64,000 nt of DNA from Rhizobium sp. SL42. GTDB lineage: Bacteria > Pseudomonadota > Alphaproteobacteria > Rhizobiales > Rhizobiaceae. This document shows, one piece after another, positions 16,888-29,808 of this stretch. The notes beneath the pieces were generated by a model. That model did not search any database, was not told where the DNA came from, and was given only the letters and a program-made list of their open reading frames with translations. Numbering within the stretch: position 1 is the stretch's first letter; every line of letters starts with the position of its first letter. The stretch covers positions 2,618,001 through 2,682,000 of the forward strand of contig NZ_CP063397.1 in NCBI RefSeq assembly GCF_021729845.1, written 5' to 3'. Both the position numbers and the translations under genes were made by a program.

Positions 16888-18714
16888 ATGTGCGGTATTG
16901 TTGGTATTGTCGGTAACCAGCCGGTTGCAGCGCGCCTCGTCGATGCATTGAAGCGGCTCGAATATCGCGGCTATGATTCTGCCGGTGTTGCAACGATACA
17001 TGACAACATGCTCGAGCGTCGGCGTGCCGAAGGCAAGCTTTTCAATCTCGAGACGAAGTTGGCTGCCGAGCCGCTGGCCGGCAATATCGGCATTGCCCAT
17101 ACCCGCTGGGCAACCCACGGCGTGCCGAACGAAACCAATGCCCATCCGCATTTTGTCGATGGCGTCGCCGTCGTCCACAACGGCATCATCGAGAACTTCT
17201 CTGAGATCAAGGATGAACTCTCGGCAGGCGGCGCAACCTTTGCGACCCAGACGGACACCGAAGTCGTGGCGCAACTGCTGGCGAAATATCTCCGTGATGG
17301 CCTCGGGCGTCGCGAAGCGATGCACAAGATGCTGCGTCAGGTGACCGGCGCCTATGCGCTCGCCGTGATCTTCAAGGATGATCCCTCGACCATCATGGCG
17401 GCGCGCTCCGGCCCGCCGCTGGCCATCGGCTTCGGCGATGGCGAAATGTTCCTCGGCTCCGACGCGATTGCGCTTTCGCCTTTTACCAACCGCATAGCCT
17501 ATCTGCAGGACGGTGACTGGGCGGTGATCGGCGCGCGCGGCGCACATATCTTCGATCTCGATGGCAATCCCGTCGACCGTCAGGTCCAGATTTCCTCGGC
17601 CAGCGCCTACATGATCGACAAGGGCAATCATCGCCACTTCATGGAAAAGGAAATCTACGAACAGCCGGAGGTGATTTCCCACGCGCTGTCGCACTACGTC
17701 GATTTCGCCGCCAACAAGATAAAGCCTTTCGAGGGCGAGCTGGATTTCGCCAGCCTGCGTGGTCTGGCCATGTCCGCCTGCGGCACGGCCTATCTTTCGG
17801 GTCTGGTCGGCAAATACTGGTTCGAACGATATGCCCGCCTGCCGGTCGAGATCGATGTGGCCTCGGAATTCCGCTACCGCGAAATGCCGCTGTCTGAGGA
17901 TCAGGCCGCTTTCTTCATCTCGCAATCGGGCGAGACGGCTGACACGTTGGCCTCGCTGCGCTACTGCCGCGAAAACGGCCTGAAGATCGGCGCAGTGGTC
18001 AATGTCAGGGAATCGACGATTGCCCGCGAAGCCGATGCCGTCTTCCCCATCCTTGCCGGACCGGAAATCGGCGTCGCGTCGACCAAGGCGTTCACCTGCC
18101 AACTCGCCGTGCTTGCCTCGCTGTCGATTGCCGCCGGTCGCGCTCGCGGCACGCTGACGGACGTCGAAGAAAAGCAGCTGGTCAAGCACCTGGCGGAAAT
18201 GCCGCGCATCATGTCGCAGGTGCTGAACAGCATCCAACCGCAGATAGAAGCCCTGTCGCGCGATCTCGCCAAGTTCAAGGACGTTCTTTATCTCGGCCGC
18301 GGTACCAGCTATCCGCTGGCCATGGAAGGCGCACTGAAGCTGAAGGAAATTTCCTATATCCACGCCGAAGGTTATGCGGCGGGAGAATTGAAGCACGGCC
18401 CGATCGCACTGATCGACGAAAACATGCCGGTGATCGTCATTGCGCCGCATGACCGCTTCTTCGACAAGACCGTATCCAACATGCAGGAAGTGGCCGCCCG
18501 CGGTGGCCGGATCATCTTCATCACCGATGAAAAGGGTGCCGCCGCCTCCAAGCTGGAGACCATGGCGACCATCGTCCTGCCGAACGTCGCCGAGATCATC
18601 TCGCCGATGGTCTTCTCGCTGCCGATCCAGCTGCTCGCCTATCACACGGCCGTCTTCATGGGCACCGATGTCGACCAGCCGCGCAATCTGGCCAAGTCGG
18701 TAACCGTGGAATGA
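16888..18714 (+). CDS. glmS: Glutamine--fructose-6-phosphate aminotransferase (isomerising)
   Basis: 608 aa, normal family length. It converts fructose-6-P and glutamine to glucosamine-6-P, the entry to the amino-sugar pathway. The catalytic Cys is residue 2 (MCGIVGIVGN), followed by the glutaminase domain with LEYRGYDSAGV, then two SIS isomerase domains (about 285-425 and 455-600). The C-terminus PRNLAKSVTVE is the canonical isomerase-site tail. No glmS ribozyme-like structure is evident in the 135-bp upstream gap. The next gene starts inside the stop (ATGA). Confidence 0.97.
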   Translation: MCGIVGIVGNQPVAARLVDALKRLEYRGYDSAGVATIHDNMLERRRAEGKLFNLETKLAAEPLAGNIGIAHTRWATHGVPNETNAHPHFVDGVAVVHNGIIENFSEIKDELSAGGATFATQTDTEVVAQLLAKYLRDGLGRREAMHKMLRQVTGAYALAVIFKDDPSTIMAARSGPPLAIGFGDGEMFLGSDAIALSPFTNRIAYLQDGDWAVIGARGAHIFDLDGNPVDRQVQISSASAYMIDKGNHRHFMEKEIYEQPEVISHALSHYVDFAANKIKPFEGELDFASLRGLAMSACGTAYLSGLVGKYWFERYARLPVEIDVASEFRYREMPLSEDQAAFFISQSGETADTLASLRYCRENGLKIGAVVNVRESTIAREADAVFPILAGPEIGVASTKAFTCQLAVLASLSIAAGRARGTLTDVEEKQLVKHLAEMPRIMSQVLNSIQPQIEALSRDLAKFKDVLYLGRGTSYPLAMEGALKLKEISYIHAEGYAAGELKHGPIALIDENMPVIVIAPHDRFFDKTVSNMQEVAARGGRIIFITDEKGAAASKLETMATIVLPNVAEIISPMVFSLPIQLLAYHTAVFMGTDVDQPRNLAKSVTVE

Positions 18715-19214
18715 TCATTCGGGCAGAGCGCGCCGGTGACGAGGCCGCCATTGGCGCCGTCACCGCTGCAGCCTTTGCCGTAATGCGCTACAGCGACCAG
18801 ACCGAGCCGCTGATTGTCGATCGATTGCGCGATGCCGGCGCACTGACATTGTCGCTGGTGGCCGAGGAGGCCGGAGCGATCCTCGGGCATGTCGCGTTTT
18901 CGCCGGTGTCGCTTTCGGGTGGAGACGAAGGCTGGTACGGCCTCGGCCCGATCAGCGTCGCGCCTGCGCATCAGGGCAGGGGGATCGGCTCGCGTCTCGT
19001 CTGCGAGGGACTGGATCGGTTGCGCTCACTCGGTGCCGCCGGCTGCGTCCTGCTCGGCGATCCGGCTTATTACAGCCGCTTCGGCTTCCGCCTGGATCAC
19101 GGTCTCGTGCTTCCCGACGTTCCGCCGGGACATTTCCAGGCTTTGCTCTTGCATGGTCCGGATGCCTTGGGCATTGTCGCCTTCAATCCGGGTTTTTACG
19201 GCAGTGCACAATAA
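18711..19214 (+). CDS. GNAT family N-acetyltransferase (YhbS-like)
   Basis: 167 aa single-domain acetyltransferase. The acetyl-CoA loop is visible as ISVAPAHQGRGIGSRLVCEGL (motif A, Q/R-x2-G-x-G/A), followed by AGCVLLGDPAYYSRFGF, the pattern of the YhbS branch. A 4-nt overlap with glmS means it is translated with the amino-sugar pathway. The substrate is unknown. A role on a glucosamine derivative is tempting from the coupling but unproven. Confidence 0.85.
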   Translation: MIIRAERAGDEAAIGAVTAAAFAVMRYSDQTEPLIVDRLRDAGALTLSLVAEEAGAILGHVAFSPVSLSGGDEGWYGLGPISVAPAHQGRGIGSRLVCEGLDRLRSLGAAGCVLLGDPAYYSRFGFRLDHGLVLPDVPPGHFQALLLHGPDALGIVAFNPGFYGSAQ

Positions 19215-19223
19215 CGGCGGTTG

Positions 19224-19940
19224 ATGACTGAGAATTCTGATCCAATTTCGGTGGCCACGCGACTCAGGAACGACTTCCTGACCGGTCTGATCATCTGCGC
19301 ACCGGTCACCATCACCATCTGGCTGACCTGGACATTCATCCGCTGGGCCGACAGCTGGGTAAAGCCTTACATTCCGGATCGTTACAACCCCGAAAACTAC
19401 ATTCAGTTTGCCATTCCCGGCACCGGCTTGCTGCTGGCGCTGATTGCCATCACCCTGATCGGTTTTCTCGGCAAAAACCTGATTGGCCGCTCGATCGTTG
19501 CCTATGGCGAATCGGTGCTGCATCGCATGCCGCTGGTGCGCACGGTCTACAAGAGCACCAAGCAGATCTTCGAGACCGTATTGAAGGAGCAGTCGAGTTC
19601 CTTCAAGAAGGTTGGGCTGATCGAATTTCCAGGCCCGGGAAGCTGGGCTCTGGTTTTTGTCTCCACCGATGCAAAGGGTGAGATCGCCGCGAAGCTCAAC
19701 GAGGATGGCGAGGAGATGATCGCGGTCTTCATGGCGCCGACCCCTGTGCCAACCGCAGGCTTCCTGATCTTCGTGCCGCGCAGCAAGGTGAAGCTCCTCG
19801 ACATGTCGCCGGAAGAGGGTATCAAGCTGCTGATTTCCGCAGGCCTGGTGACACCAAACTGGACGCCGAAGCCGGAACCGCTACCGGAAATCCCGGTCAC
19901 TCAGCCCCCCGTCAGCCAGCCCTCCGTCAACCAGCCCTGA
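19224..19940 (+). CDS. DUF502 family membrane protein
   Basis: 238 aa. Two membrane helices (about 20-42, FLTGLIICAPVTITIWLTWTF, and about 68-90, GTGLLLALIAITLIGFLG) are followed by the DUF502 hallmark region MPLVRTVYKSTKQIFETVL, then PTPVPTAGFLIFVPRS. The C-terminal 25 residues are Pro-rich with near-repeats of V(S/T)QP. ATG at 19224 is preferred over the TTG codon just before it. It converges on recG with a 14-bp 3' overlap. Function unknown in the family; probably inner membrane. Confidence 0.85.
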   Translation: MTENSDPISVATRLRNDFLTGLIICAPVTITIWLTWTFIRWADSWVKPYIPDRYNPENYIQFAIPGTGLLLALIAITLIGFLGKNLIGRSIVAYGESVLHRMPLVRTVYKSTKQIFETVLKEQSSSFKKVGLIEFPGPGSWALVFVSTDAKGEIAAKLNEDGEEMIAVFMAPTPVPTAGFLIFVPRSKVKLLDMSPEEGIKLLISAGLVTPNWTPKPEPLPEIPVTQPPVSQPSVNQP

Positions 19941-22032
19941 GAAACCGGATCGCTTCGTCGCGGCGATGCAGATAGAGCAGCGTGCGTACCGCTTCGCCGC
20001 GCGCCGATGTCAGTTCGGCATCCCTCTCCAGTAGATAGCTTGCGTCCTTGCGGGCGATCTCCAGCAGGTCGCCATGCGCCTCTAGGCTGGCGATCTTGAA
20101 GCCCGGCGTGCCGGATTGGCGCGTTCCCAGCAATTCGCCTTCGCCGCGCAGCTTCAGGTCTTCCTCGGCAATCAGGAACCCGTCCTCGCTGTCGCGCAGG
20201 ATTGACAGCCGCGCCTTGCCGTTCTCGCCCAGGGGGCCCTTGTACATTAGGATGCAACTCGACGCCTCGTCGCCGCGCCCGACACGGCCGCGCAACTGGT
20301 GCAATTGGGCAAGGCCGAAACGCTCGGCATGTTCGATCACCATGATCGTCGCATCCGGCACGTCGACGCCGACTTCGACCACGGTGGTGGCGACCAGCAG
20401 TCTCGTCTCGCCGGACTTGAAGGCGAGCATCGCTGCGTCCTTTTCCGGCCCGCTCATGCGGCCATGCACCAGACCGATCGGCGCCTTGATCATCATCGAC
20501 AGCACCGAATGGCGCTCCTCCACCGACATCAGCTCGCTTTCTTCGGTCTCCTCGACAAGCGGGCAGATCCAGTAGGCCTTCTTGCCCTCGGCGATCGCCG
20601 CGCGCAGCCGCTCGATTACATCCTCAAGCCGCTCCGTCGGCACGGTGACCGTCTGGATCGGTTTTCGTCCGGCCGGCTTTTCGGTGAGTTTCGACACATC
20701 CATGTCGCCGAAGGCCGCCAGCACGAGCGTGCGCGGGATCGGTGTTGCCGTCATCACCAGCATATGCGGCGTGATGCCCTTGGCCGTCAGGCGCAGGCGC
20801 TGATGCACGCCGAAACGATGCTGCTCGTCGACGACCGCCAGCGTCAGGTTCTTGTAGGACACTGCGTCCTGGAACAGCGCATGGGTACCGATGACGATCT
20901 GCGCTTCGCCAGAAGCGATCCGCTCCAGAATGGCCTCGCGCTCCTTGCCCTTGGTCCGCCCGGTCAACACCTCGATCCGCAATCCGGCCGAGGCGCCAAG
21001 CTTCGACAGTGTCGCGTGATGCTGCCGTGCGAGGATTTCCGTCGGCGCCATCAGCACAGTCTGGCCGCCGCTTTCGACGGCCGCCGCCATGGCAAACAGC
21101 GCCACCAGCGTCTTGCCCGCGCCGACATCGCCTTGCAGGAGCCGCAGCATGCGGGTATCCGAACTCATGTCTTTCAGGATATCGGCAATCGCCGCGACCT
21201 GGCTCTTTGTCGGGGAAAACGGCAGCGTCGCGCGGATCTTGTCGCTCAACAGCCCCGTCGGCTTGATCGGCACGCCCGGTATCCGCCGCAGCTTTTGCCT
21301 GACCAGCGCCAGCGAAACCTGGCCGGCCAGGAATTCGTCATAGGCGAGCCGTCGTCTTGCCGGTGCCTGCGGGTCGACATCCTTTTCTTCACGCGGATGA
21401 TGCAGCGCGATCAGCGCATCCTTGACGCTGGCAAATCCCTGCTTCTGCACAAGCGGTGGATCGATCCACTCTGCAAGCTCCGGCATGCGCTCGACGGCAG
21501 CCTCGATCGATTTGCGCAAGACTTTTGGCGATAACCCCGCGGTCAGCGGATAGACGGGCTCGACCAGCGGCAGGTTCTCCGCCTCGCTCGCCTTGACCAT
21601 GAAATCCGGATGCACCATCGAGGCCCGGCCATTGAACCAGTCGACCTTGCCCGACACCATGACGATCTCGTCGATCGGCAAGGCCTTTTCCAGCCAGTTG
21701 CCTTTGGCGCGGAAGAAGGTCAGCGCCAGTTCGCCCGTTTCGTCATGCAGGAAAACGCGGTAGGGCAGGTTGCTCTTGCCCGGCGGGGGAGGCTGATGCC
21801 GATCGACCCGTCCCGTGACTGTCACCAGTGCGCCCGGCTGGGCCAGCGCAATGCCTGGTTGATGCCGCCGGTCGATCAGCCGATGAGGGGCGAGAAACAG
21901 CAAGTCGACGACGCGCGTATCCTCCGCATCTTCGCGTCCCATCAGGGTTGCGAGAAGCTGGGCGAGCTTGGGGCCAACGCCTGCAAGCGAGGCAACGGAG
22001 GCGAACAGGGGATCAAGTAGGGTAGGGCGCAT
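19927..22032 (-). CDS. recG: ATP-dependent DNA helicase RecG
   Basis: 701 aa. It remodels stalled replication forks and Holliday junctions. The N-terminal wedge/OB domain (about 1-250) includes APHRLIDRR and VTVTGRVDRHQ. The SF2 core has Walker A GDVGAGKTLVAL (about 290), DEQHRFG (motif II), TATPIPRTL (motif III) and RGRVGRG (motif VI). The C-terminus includes LKLRGEGELLGTRQSG, the RecG TRG region. The start at 22032 (MRPTLLDPLF) fits family alignments better than the Met 39 nt upstream. It is divergent from sdhE-mfd, placing two fork/transcription-repair translocases back to back. Confidence 0.96.
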   Translation of the reverse strand: MRPTLLDPLFASVASLAGVGPKLAQLLATLMGREDAEDTRVVDLLFLAPHRLIDRRHQPGIALAQPGALVTVTGRVDRHQPPPPGKSNLPYRVFLHDETGELALTFFRAKGNWLEKALPIDEIVMVSGKVDWFNGRASMVHPDFMVKASEAENLPLVEPVYPLTAGLSPKVLRKSIEAAVERMPELAEWIDPPLVQKQGFASVKDALIALHHPREEKDVDPQAPARRRLAYDEFLAGQVSLALVRQKLRRIPGVPIKPTGLLSDKIRATLPFSPTKSQVAAIADILKDMSSDTRMLRLLQGDVGAGKTLVALFAMAAAVESGGQTVLMAPTEILARQHHATLSKLGASAGLRIEVLTGRTKGKEREAILERIASGEAQIVIGTHALFQDAVSYKNLTLAVVDEQHRFGVHQRLRLTAKGITPHMLVMTATPIPRTLVLAAFGDMDVSKLTEKPAGRKPIQTVTVPTERLEDVIERLRAAIAEGKKAYWICPLVEETEESELMSVEERHSVLSMMIKAPIGLVHGRMSGPEKDAAMLAFKSGETRLLVATTVVEVGVDVPDATIMVIEHAERFGLAQLHQLRGRVGRGDEASSCILMYKGPLGENGKARLSILRDSEDGFLIAEEDLKLRGEGELLGTRQSGTPGFKIASLEAHGDLLEIARKDASYLLERDAELTSARGEAVRTLLYLHRRDEAIRFLRAG

Positions 22033-22128
22033 GATGCCGGCAAAATGCCCCGCAAATTGCCGCCTTGGCAAGCTGACAATTGCTTCGCTTAGTTCTATAG
22101 AGGCCCATCAACAGGAAGGAATGCGCCG

Positions 22129-22440
22129 ATGACCGGTTTGATCATGAGCAGTGCCGAGCTTGATCCGCGCCGTCGGCGGATATTGTTCCGCTGCTGGCAT
22201 CGCGGCATCCGCGAGATGGACCTCATGCTCGGCCAGTTTTGCGAAGCCGAGATCGCAACCCTGTCGGACACCGATCTTGACGAACTGGAGCTGATCATGG
22301 CCGAGGAGGACAATGATCTGGTCAAGTGGGTAACGGGTGCCGCGCCCATCCCCGACCGTTTCCAGACGCCGCTCTTTACCCGCATTGCCGCTCTTCGCCC
22401 CGATTTTTCGCCGGTCAACGCCGAAACGCTTGCAAAGTAG
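22129..22440 (+). CDS. sdhE: Succinate dehydrogenase FAD assembly factor SdhE
   Basis: 103 aa. It promotes covalent FAD attachment to SdhA in the cytoplasm. The family motif RGIREMDLMLGQF (about 24-36, the RGxxE core) and the acidic ELELIMAEEDNDLVKWVTG are present. AGGAAGGA lies 8 nt before the ATG. mfd follows after 6 nt, so the two are co-transcribed, a gene pair I recall from other rhizobia. Confidence 0.92.
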   Translation: MTGLIMSSAELDPRRRRILFRCWHRGIREMDLMLGQFCEAEIATLSDTDLDELELIMAEEDNDLVKWVTGAAPIPDRFQTPLFTRIAALRPDFSPVNAETLAK

Positions 22441-22446
22441 TCCAAT

Positions 22447-25955
<3,509 letters not shown>

Positions 25956-25959
<4 letters not shown>

Positions 25960-26897
25960 GCGCGCTCGTCGTCGAATTCCGGCTTGACCGCCAGCGCCGC
26001 CTCGCTCTTGCCGGGCAGGGATGGCGGCAGGGCGACGCCGCGCTTGCGCTCGCGCGTCAGCGTCAGCAGACCAGAGCTGACGATCAGCGCGATGCCGACA
26101 GCCATGAAACCATCGACCTTGTCGCCGAAGACGAGATAGCCGAGCAGGATTGCCCAGAGCATCTGGCTGTACTGGATCGGCCCGACGATGGCGGGCGGCG
26201 CGTAAAACGAGGCCAGCATCATCAGCACGTTGCCGATGGCCCCGAGGATGCCGAAGGCGGCGAGCAAGGCAAAGTCGCCGGTTGACGGCATCTGGAAGTT
26301 CGGCACGGCAACGACGGCGCAGATCAGCACGCTGCCGAGCAGGCCCGCGCCATAGAGAGAGATGTTCTTTTCCTTCGGACCCATCGCCCGGAAGATGACG
26401 ATCGAGACGGCACCGGCAAATCCGGAGACGAGCGCAGCCAGGTGGCCGGTCTGCAATTCGCGAAAGCCCGGCCGCAATACGACAAGGACACCGATGAAGC
26501 CGATCAGCACGGCGCTCCAGCGTTTGATGCCGACCTGTTCCTTGAGGAAGATCACCGACATGATCGTCGCAAACGACGGCAGCAGGAAGATCAGGCAGAA
26601 GGCTTCGGCCATGCTGAGCTGGGTAAAGGCGATGATGCTCCCGATCGTGCCGACCGCCGAACAGACGAAGCGCAATGACCAGAGCGGCCAGTTCGTGGTG
26701 CGGACCAGATCCAGCCAGTGGTCGCCCCTCTTCATCAGGAAGGGAATGGCGAGAATGCCGAAGCTCGATCCGATGAAGCCGGCCAGGAACGGCGACACCC
26801 GCCCTTCGACCAGCTTGATCGATCCGTCACTGAATGCGTAGGCGGCAAAGCAGATGAAGGCGAGGATGACGCCTTTGAACGTGGTATCGGAAGACAA
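25956..26897 (-). CDS. EamA family (DMT superfamily) transporter
   Basis: 313 aa with ten predicted helices in two EamA repeats. The N-terminal helix is GVILAFICFAAYAFSDGSIKL and the second repeat runs about 155-285. A hydrophilic 25-residue C-terminal tail follows. These are inner-membrane exporters of amino acids or metabolites; the substrate is unknown. A second EamA gene of low similarity lies 4 kb away. Confidence 0.85.
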
Positions 26898-26954
26898 GGT
26901 GAAAATCCCGGGGAGGAGGTGACCTCATCGGGATACGGGTGTTCGCGCCAACCG

Positions 26955-27626
26955 TCAATTCAGATTGCGCATGGCTTCCGCCTTGGCCTTGGCGATTTCG
27001 CGCATCGCATTGGCAAGTTCGGCCGCAGGCTGCGCACCGCTGACGGCATATTGCTGGTCGAAGATGAAGAAGGGCACACCGTTCACGCCCATCTGCTTGG
27101 CCGCATCGACTTCCGACAACACATGCTGGACATCGGCCTCACCGGCCAGCAGCGTCTCGACGACCGAGCGCATCATTCCTGCCTCCTCGGCAATGTCGAC
27201 CAGGACCTTCGCATCGCCGATATTGCGGCCTTGTTCAAAATTGGCGCGAAACAATCCGTCGACGACGCGGCCTTGAACTTCCCGGCTCTCCTGGCTCGCC
27301 CAGTGGATCAGCCGGTGCGCGTCCAGCGTATTCGGGCCAATCTTGATCGCCTCGAAATTGAACGCGATCCCGACCTCGGCCCCCAGCGCCTGCAATTGCG
27401 CATGGGCCTGATCCATGCGCTCCTTGCCGCCAAGTTTCTTGGCAAGTTCTACCTGATGATCGACACCCTCCGGCGGATAGTCTGGGTTGAGCTGGTAGGG
27501 CCGCCAGTTGATGTCGATGCTGACCTCGTCCTGCACCTCCGCGATCGCCAGCTCAAGCCGCGCCTTGCCGAGGAAACACCAGGGGCAGACGACGTCCGAA
27601 ACGAGGTCGATGGTGATGCGATCCAT
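26955..27626 (-). CDS. DsbA-family oxidoreductase, FrnE-like
   Basis: 223 aa, a thioredoxin-fold protein with an inserted helical domain. The redox motif is CPWC in SDVVCPWCFLGKARLE (about 11-20), near the N-terminus with no signal peptide, so it is cytoplasmic like FrnE/2-hydroxychromene isomerase relatives. A cis-Pro loop is visible as GVNGVPFFIFDQQYAVSGAQ. The start at 27626 (MDRITIDLV) is preferred over a Met 72 nt upstream. Probably a thiol-disulfide or stress-related isomerase; exact role unknown. Confidence 0.87.
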   Translation of the reverse strand: MDRITIDLVSDVVCPWCFLGKARLELAIAEVQDEVSIDINWRPYQLNPDYPPEGVDHQVELAKKLGGKERMDQAHAQLQALGAEVGIAFNFEAIKIGPNTLDAHRLIHWASQESREVQGRVVDGLFRANFEQGRNIGDAKVLVDIAEEAGMMRSVVETLLAGEADVQHVLSEVDAAKQMGVNGVPFFIFDQQYAVSGAQPAAELANAMREIAKAKAEAMRNLN

Positions 27627-27736
27627 GATGAATGTCCTTTCGGGGAGAGACAGGCGAAAATTCAGTGTCCGCAATAGACAAACGCCAGCCCGGGTCAAGC
27701 CGGGACTGGCGGTTTGCCATGCACGTCCGCGTGAGA

Positions 27737-29542
27737 TTACTGCGCGCGCGCGTCAAACCACACGGAGCGCTGATAACCGTAGAGCGGTGTCGCCTCCGGG
27801 CGGCCGATATGCTTCCAGCGTGCGACCCATTGCTCGCCTGTATGATAGAGCGGCACGACATAGTGCCCCGCCACCAGCAGCCGGTCATAGGCCCTGACGG
27901 CAGCCTTGAAATCTTCCGGGTCGCGGGCCTGCAGCAAGGCCTCGATCATCCGGTCGATATCGGCATCGGCCACGCCGGCATAGTTGAAGCTTCCCGGCGC
28001 ATCCTTCGAAGCCGAACCCCAGCGATTCGGCTGCTCGGCGCCCGGCGACAGCGAGGACGTGTAGGACTTGACGATCATGTCATAGTCGAAATTGTTCGAT
28101 CGCGCCTGATACTGTGCATCGTCGACGGTCCGGATCGCCATGTCGATGCCGATCAGCTTCAGCGTGCGCTGATAGGCGATCGCCATCTTCTCCTGGCCCT
28201 CGTTCTGCGTCATGACCTCGAAGGCGAGCGGCTTGCCGCTTTGATCCAGCATCTTGCCGCCCTTGATCCGGTACCCGGCCTCGGCGAGCAGCTTGACAGC
28301 CTGGCCCAGCGCCTTGCGGTCGCCGCCCGACGCATCGGTCTTCGGCAGCGCATAAGTGCCGGACAGGATCTCCGCCGGGATCCTGTCCTTCGCCGGCCCG
28401 AGCAGCGCAAGCTCGCGGTCGTCGGCGGCATTGCCATAGGCGCCGAGCGCCGAGTTCTGCCAATAGCTCTGCGTGCGGTTAAATGCGCCGCTGAACAGCG
28501 TCTTGTTCAGCCATTCGAAATCGAATGCCACCGACAGCGCCTCGCGCACCTTTGCATCGGCAAAGATCGGCCGGCGGGTGTTGAAAACGAAGCCGAGCAT
28601 GCCGGATGGCAGGCCGGGCTTGAAGGCTTCCTTCACAACATCGCCCTTCTGCACGGCCGGAAAGTCATAGGCGCGCAGCCAGTGATTGGCGTCACCCTCG
28701 GGATAGACGTCGATCTCGCCTTTCTTGAACGCCTCGAACAGCGTCGATTCCTGCAGGAAATAACTGACACTGATCTCATCGTAGTTGTCGAAGCCGATCT
28801 TCGAGGCGATATCCTTGCCCCAGTAGTTAGGGTCGCGCTCCCAGGTGATCTTCTCCCCGGCGCGGATGTCCTTGATCTTGTAAGGACCGGAGCCGACCGG
28901 AATGGTCAGGGACGTCTGGTCGAATGTGGCGGCATCGACGGCATGTTTCGGCAGGATCGGCGTCGAGGATGCGAAGATCAGCGCCGTCTCTCGATTGGCC
29001 TTGTCGTTGAAGGTAAACTTGACGCCATGCTCGCCGACTTTTTCCATCGTCTCGACGACCGCCAGCCGTGAATTGAACGGCGGACGGCCCTTGTCGCGCA
29101 ACAGTTCGAAGGTGAACATCACGTCCTCCGGCGTCACTGGCTTGCCGTCGTTCCAGCGTGCCTTCGGATTGATGTTGAACTGGACGAAGCTGCGCGCCTC
29201 GTCCCATTCCACCGTTTCGGCAAGCAGGCCATAAAGCGTGAACGGCTCGTCGGACGATCGGGTCATCAGCGGTTCGTAGAGCAGGTTGCCGAATTCCGGA
29301 TCCCATACGCCGCGTGCCGACGTCCGCATGCCTTTTAGCACGAACGGGTTCAGTGCATCGAAGGTGCCGACGACGCCATAATTGACCTTGCCGCCCTTTT
29401 TCGTGTCAGCATTGACGTAAGGGAACTGCTTGTAGTCGGCGCTGAGCGCCGGCTCACCATGCATGGCGATCCCGTGCAGCGGCTCTGCTTGCGCAAGCGA
29501 ACAGAAGGGCAGGAACAGCAGGCTGAGGGCAAGGCGACGCAA
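27737..29542 (-). CDS. Periplasmic solute-binding protein family 5 (oligopeptide, YejA-like)
   Basis: 601 aa. The signal peptide is LRRLALSLLFLPFCSLAQA (about 1-19). The SBP_bac_5 fold includes FPYVNADTKKGGKVNYG near the start and KVREALSVAFDFEWLNKTLF in the middle. It resembles YejA proteins, which bind peptides (microcin-C-like cargo in E. coli) for an ABC importer. TTG at 29542 is chosen because GGAGG lies 8 nt upstream; another TTG at 29560 has no ribosome-binding site. No permease or ATPase gene is adjacent, so it is an orphan binding protein here. Confidence 0.87.
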   Translation of the reverse strand: MRRLALSLLFLPFCSLAQAEPLHGIAMHGEPALSADYKQFPYVNADTKKGGKVNYGVVGTFDALNPFVLKGMRTSARGVWDPEFGNLLYEPLMTRSSDEPFTLYGLLAETVEWDEARSFVQFNINPKARWNDGKPVTPEDVMFTFELLRDKGRPPFNSRLAVVETMEKVGEHGVKFTFNDKANRETALIFASSTPILPKHAVDAATFDQTSLTIPVGSGPYKIKDIRAGEKITWERDPNYWGKDIASKIGFDNYDEISVSYFLQESTLFEAFKKGEIDVYPEGDANHWLRAYDFPAVQKGDVVKEAFKPGLPSGMLGFVFNTRRPIFADAKVREALSVAFDFEWLNKTLFSGAFNRTQSYWQNSALGAYGNAADDRELALLGPAKDRIPAEILSGTYALPKTDASGGDRKALGQAVKLLAEAGYRIKGGKMLDQSGKPLAFEVMTQNEGQEKMAIAYQRTLKLIGIDMAIRTVDDAQYQARSNNFDYDMIVKSYTSSLSPGAEQPNRWGSASKDAPGSFNYAGVADADIDRMIEALLQARDPEDFKAAVRAYDRLLVAGHYVVPLYHTGEQWVARWKHIGRPEATPLYGYQRSVWFDARAQ

Positions 29543-29655
29543 TGTGAAGTCCTCCGGCAAGAATCTGGAAACGTCGGGAAGCTAGCACAGTCACCACAAA
29601 TCCAACACATCGCGGTGCGAATAACCGAAAAGGCATTGCCGTTGCTTCAAAGAAA

Positions 29656-29672
29656 GGCTGGATATTCCAGCC
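29656..29672. other. Perfect inverted repeat between the SBP and IalB genes
   Basis: GGCTGGA-TAT-TCCAGCC, a 7-bp perfect hairpin or operator in the divergent 266-bp gap. No T-run follows, so an operator is more likely than a terminator. Confidence 0.35.
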
Positions 29673-29808
29673 GTCGCGATGTAACAGGTGAGCCAGATCG
29701 CTAGGTCATGTATTTGCCTCATTTGGACGACAGGTGACGGCCAGCACGACCGGTGAACGACGCGGCGCAAAGTCCGCGCGCCAGGGGTTTTCAGGAGACG
29801 GAATACGG

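Noticed and set aside
16816..18645. 609-codon ORF antisense to glmS
   Set aside because: Shadow of glmS codon usage; no recognisable protein features.
20299..21534. 411-codon ORF antisense to recG
   Set aside because: Composition is His/Arg/Gln-rich shadow sequence; recG is certain.
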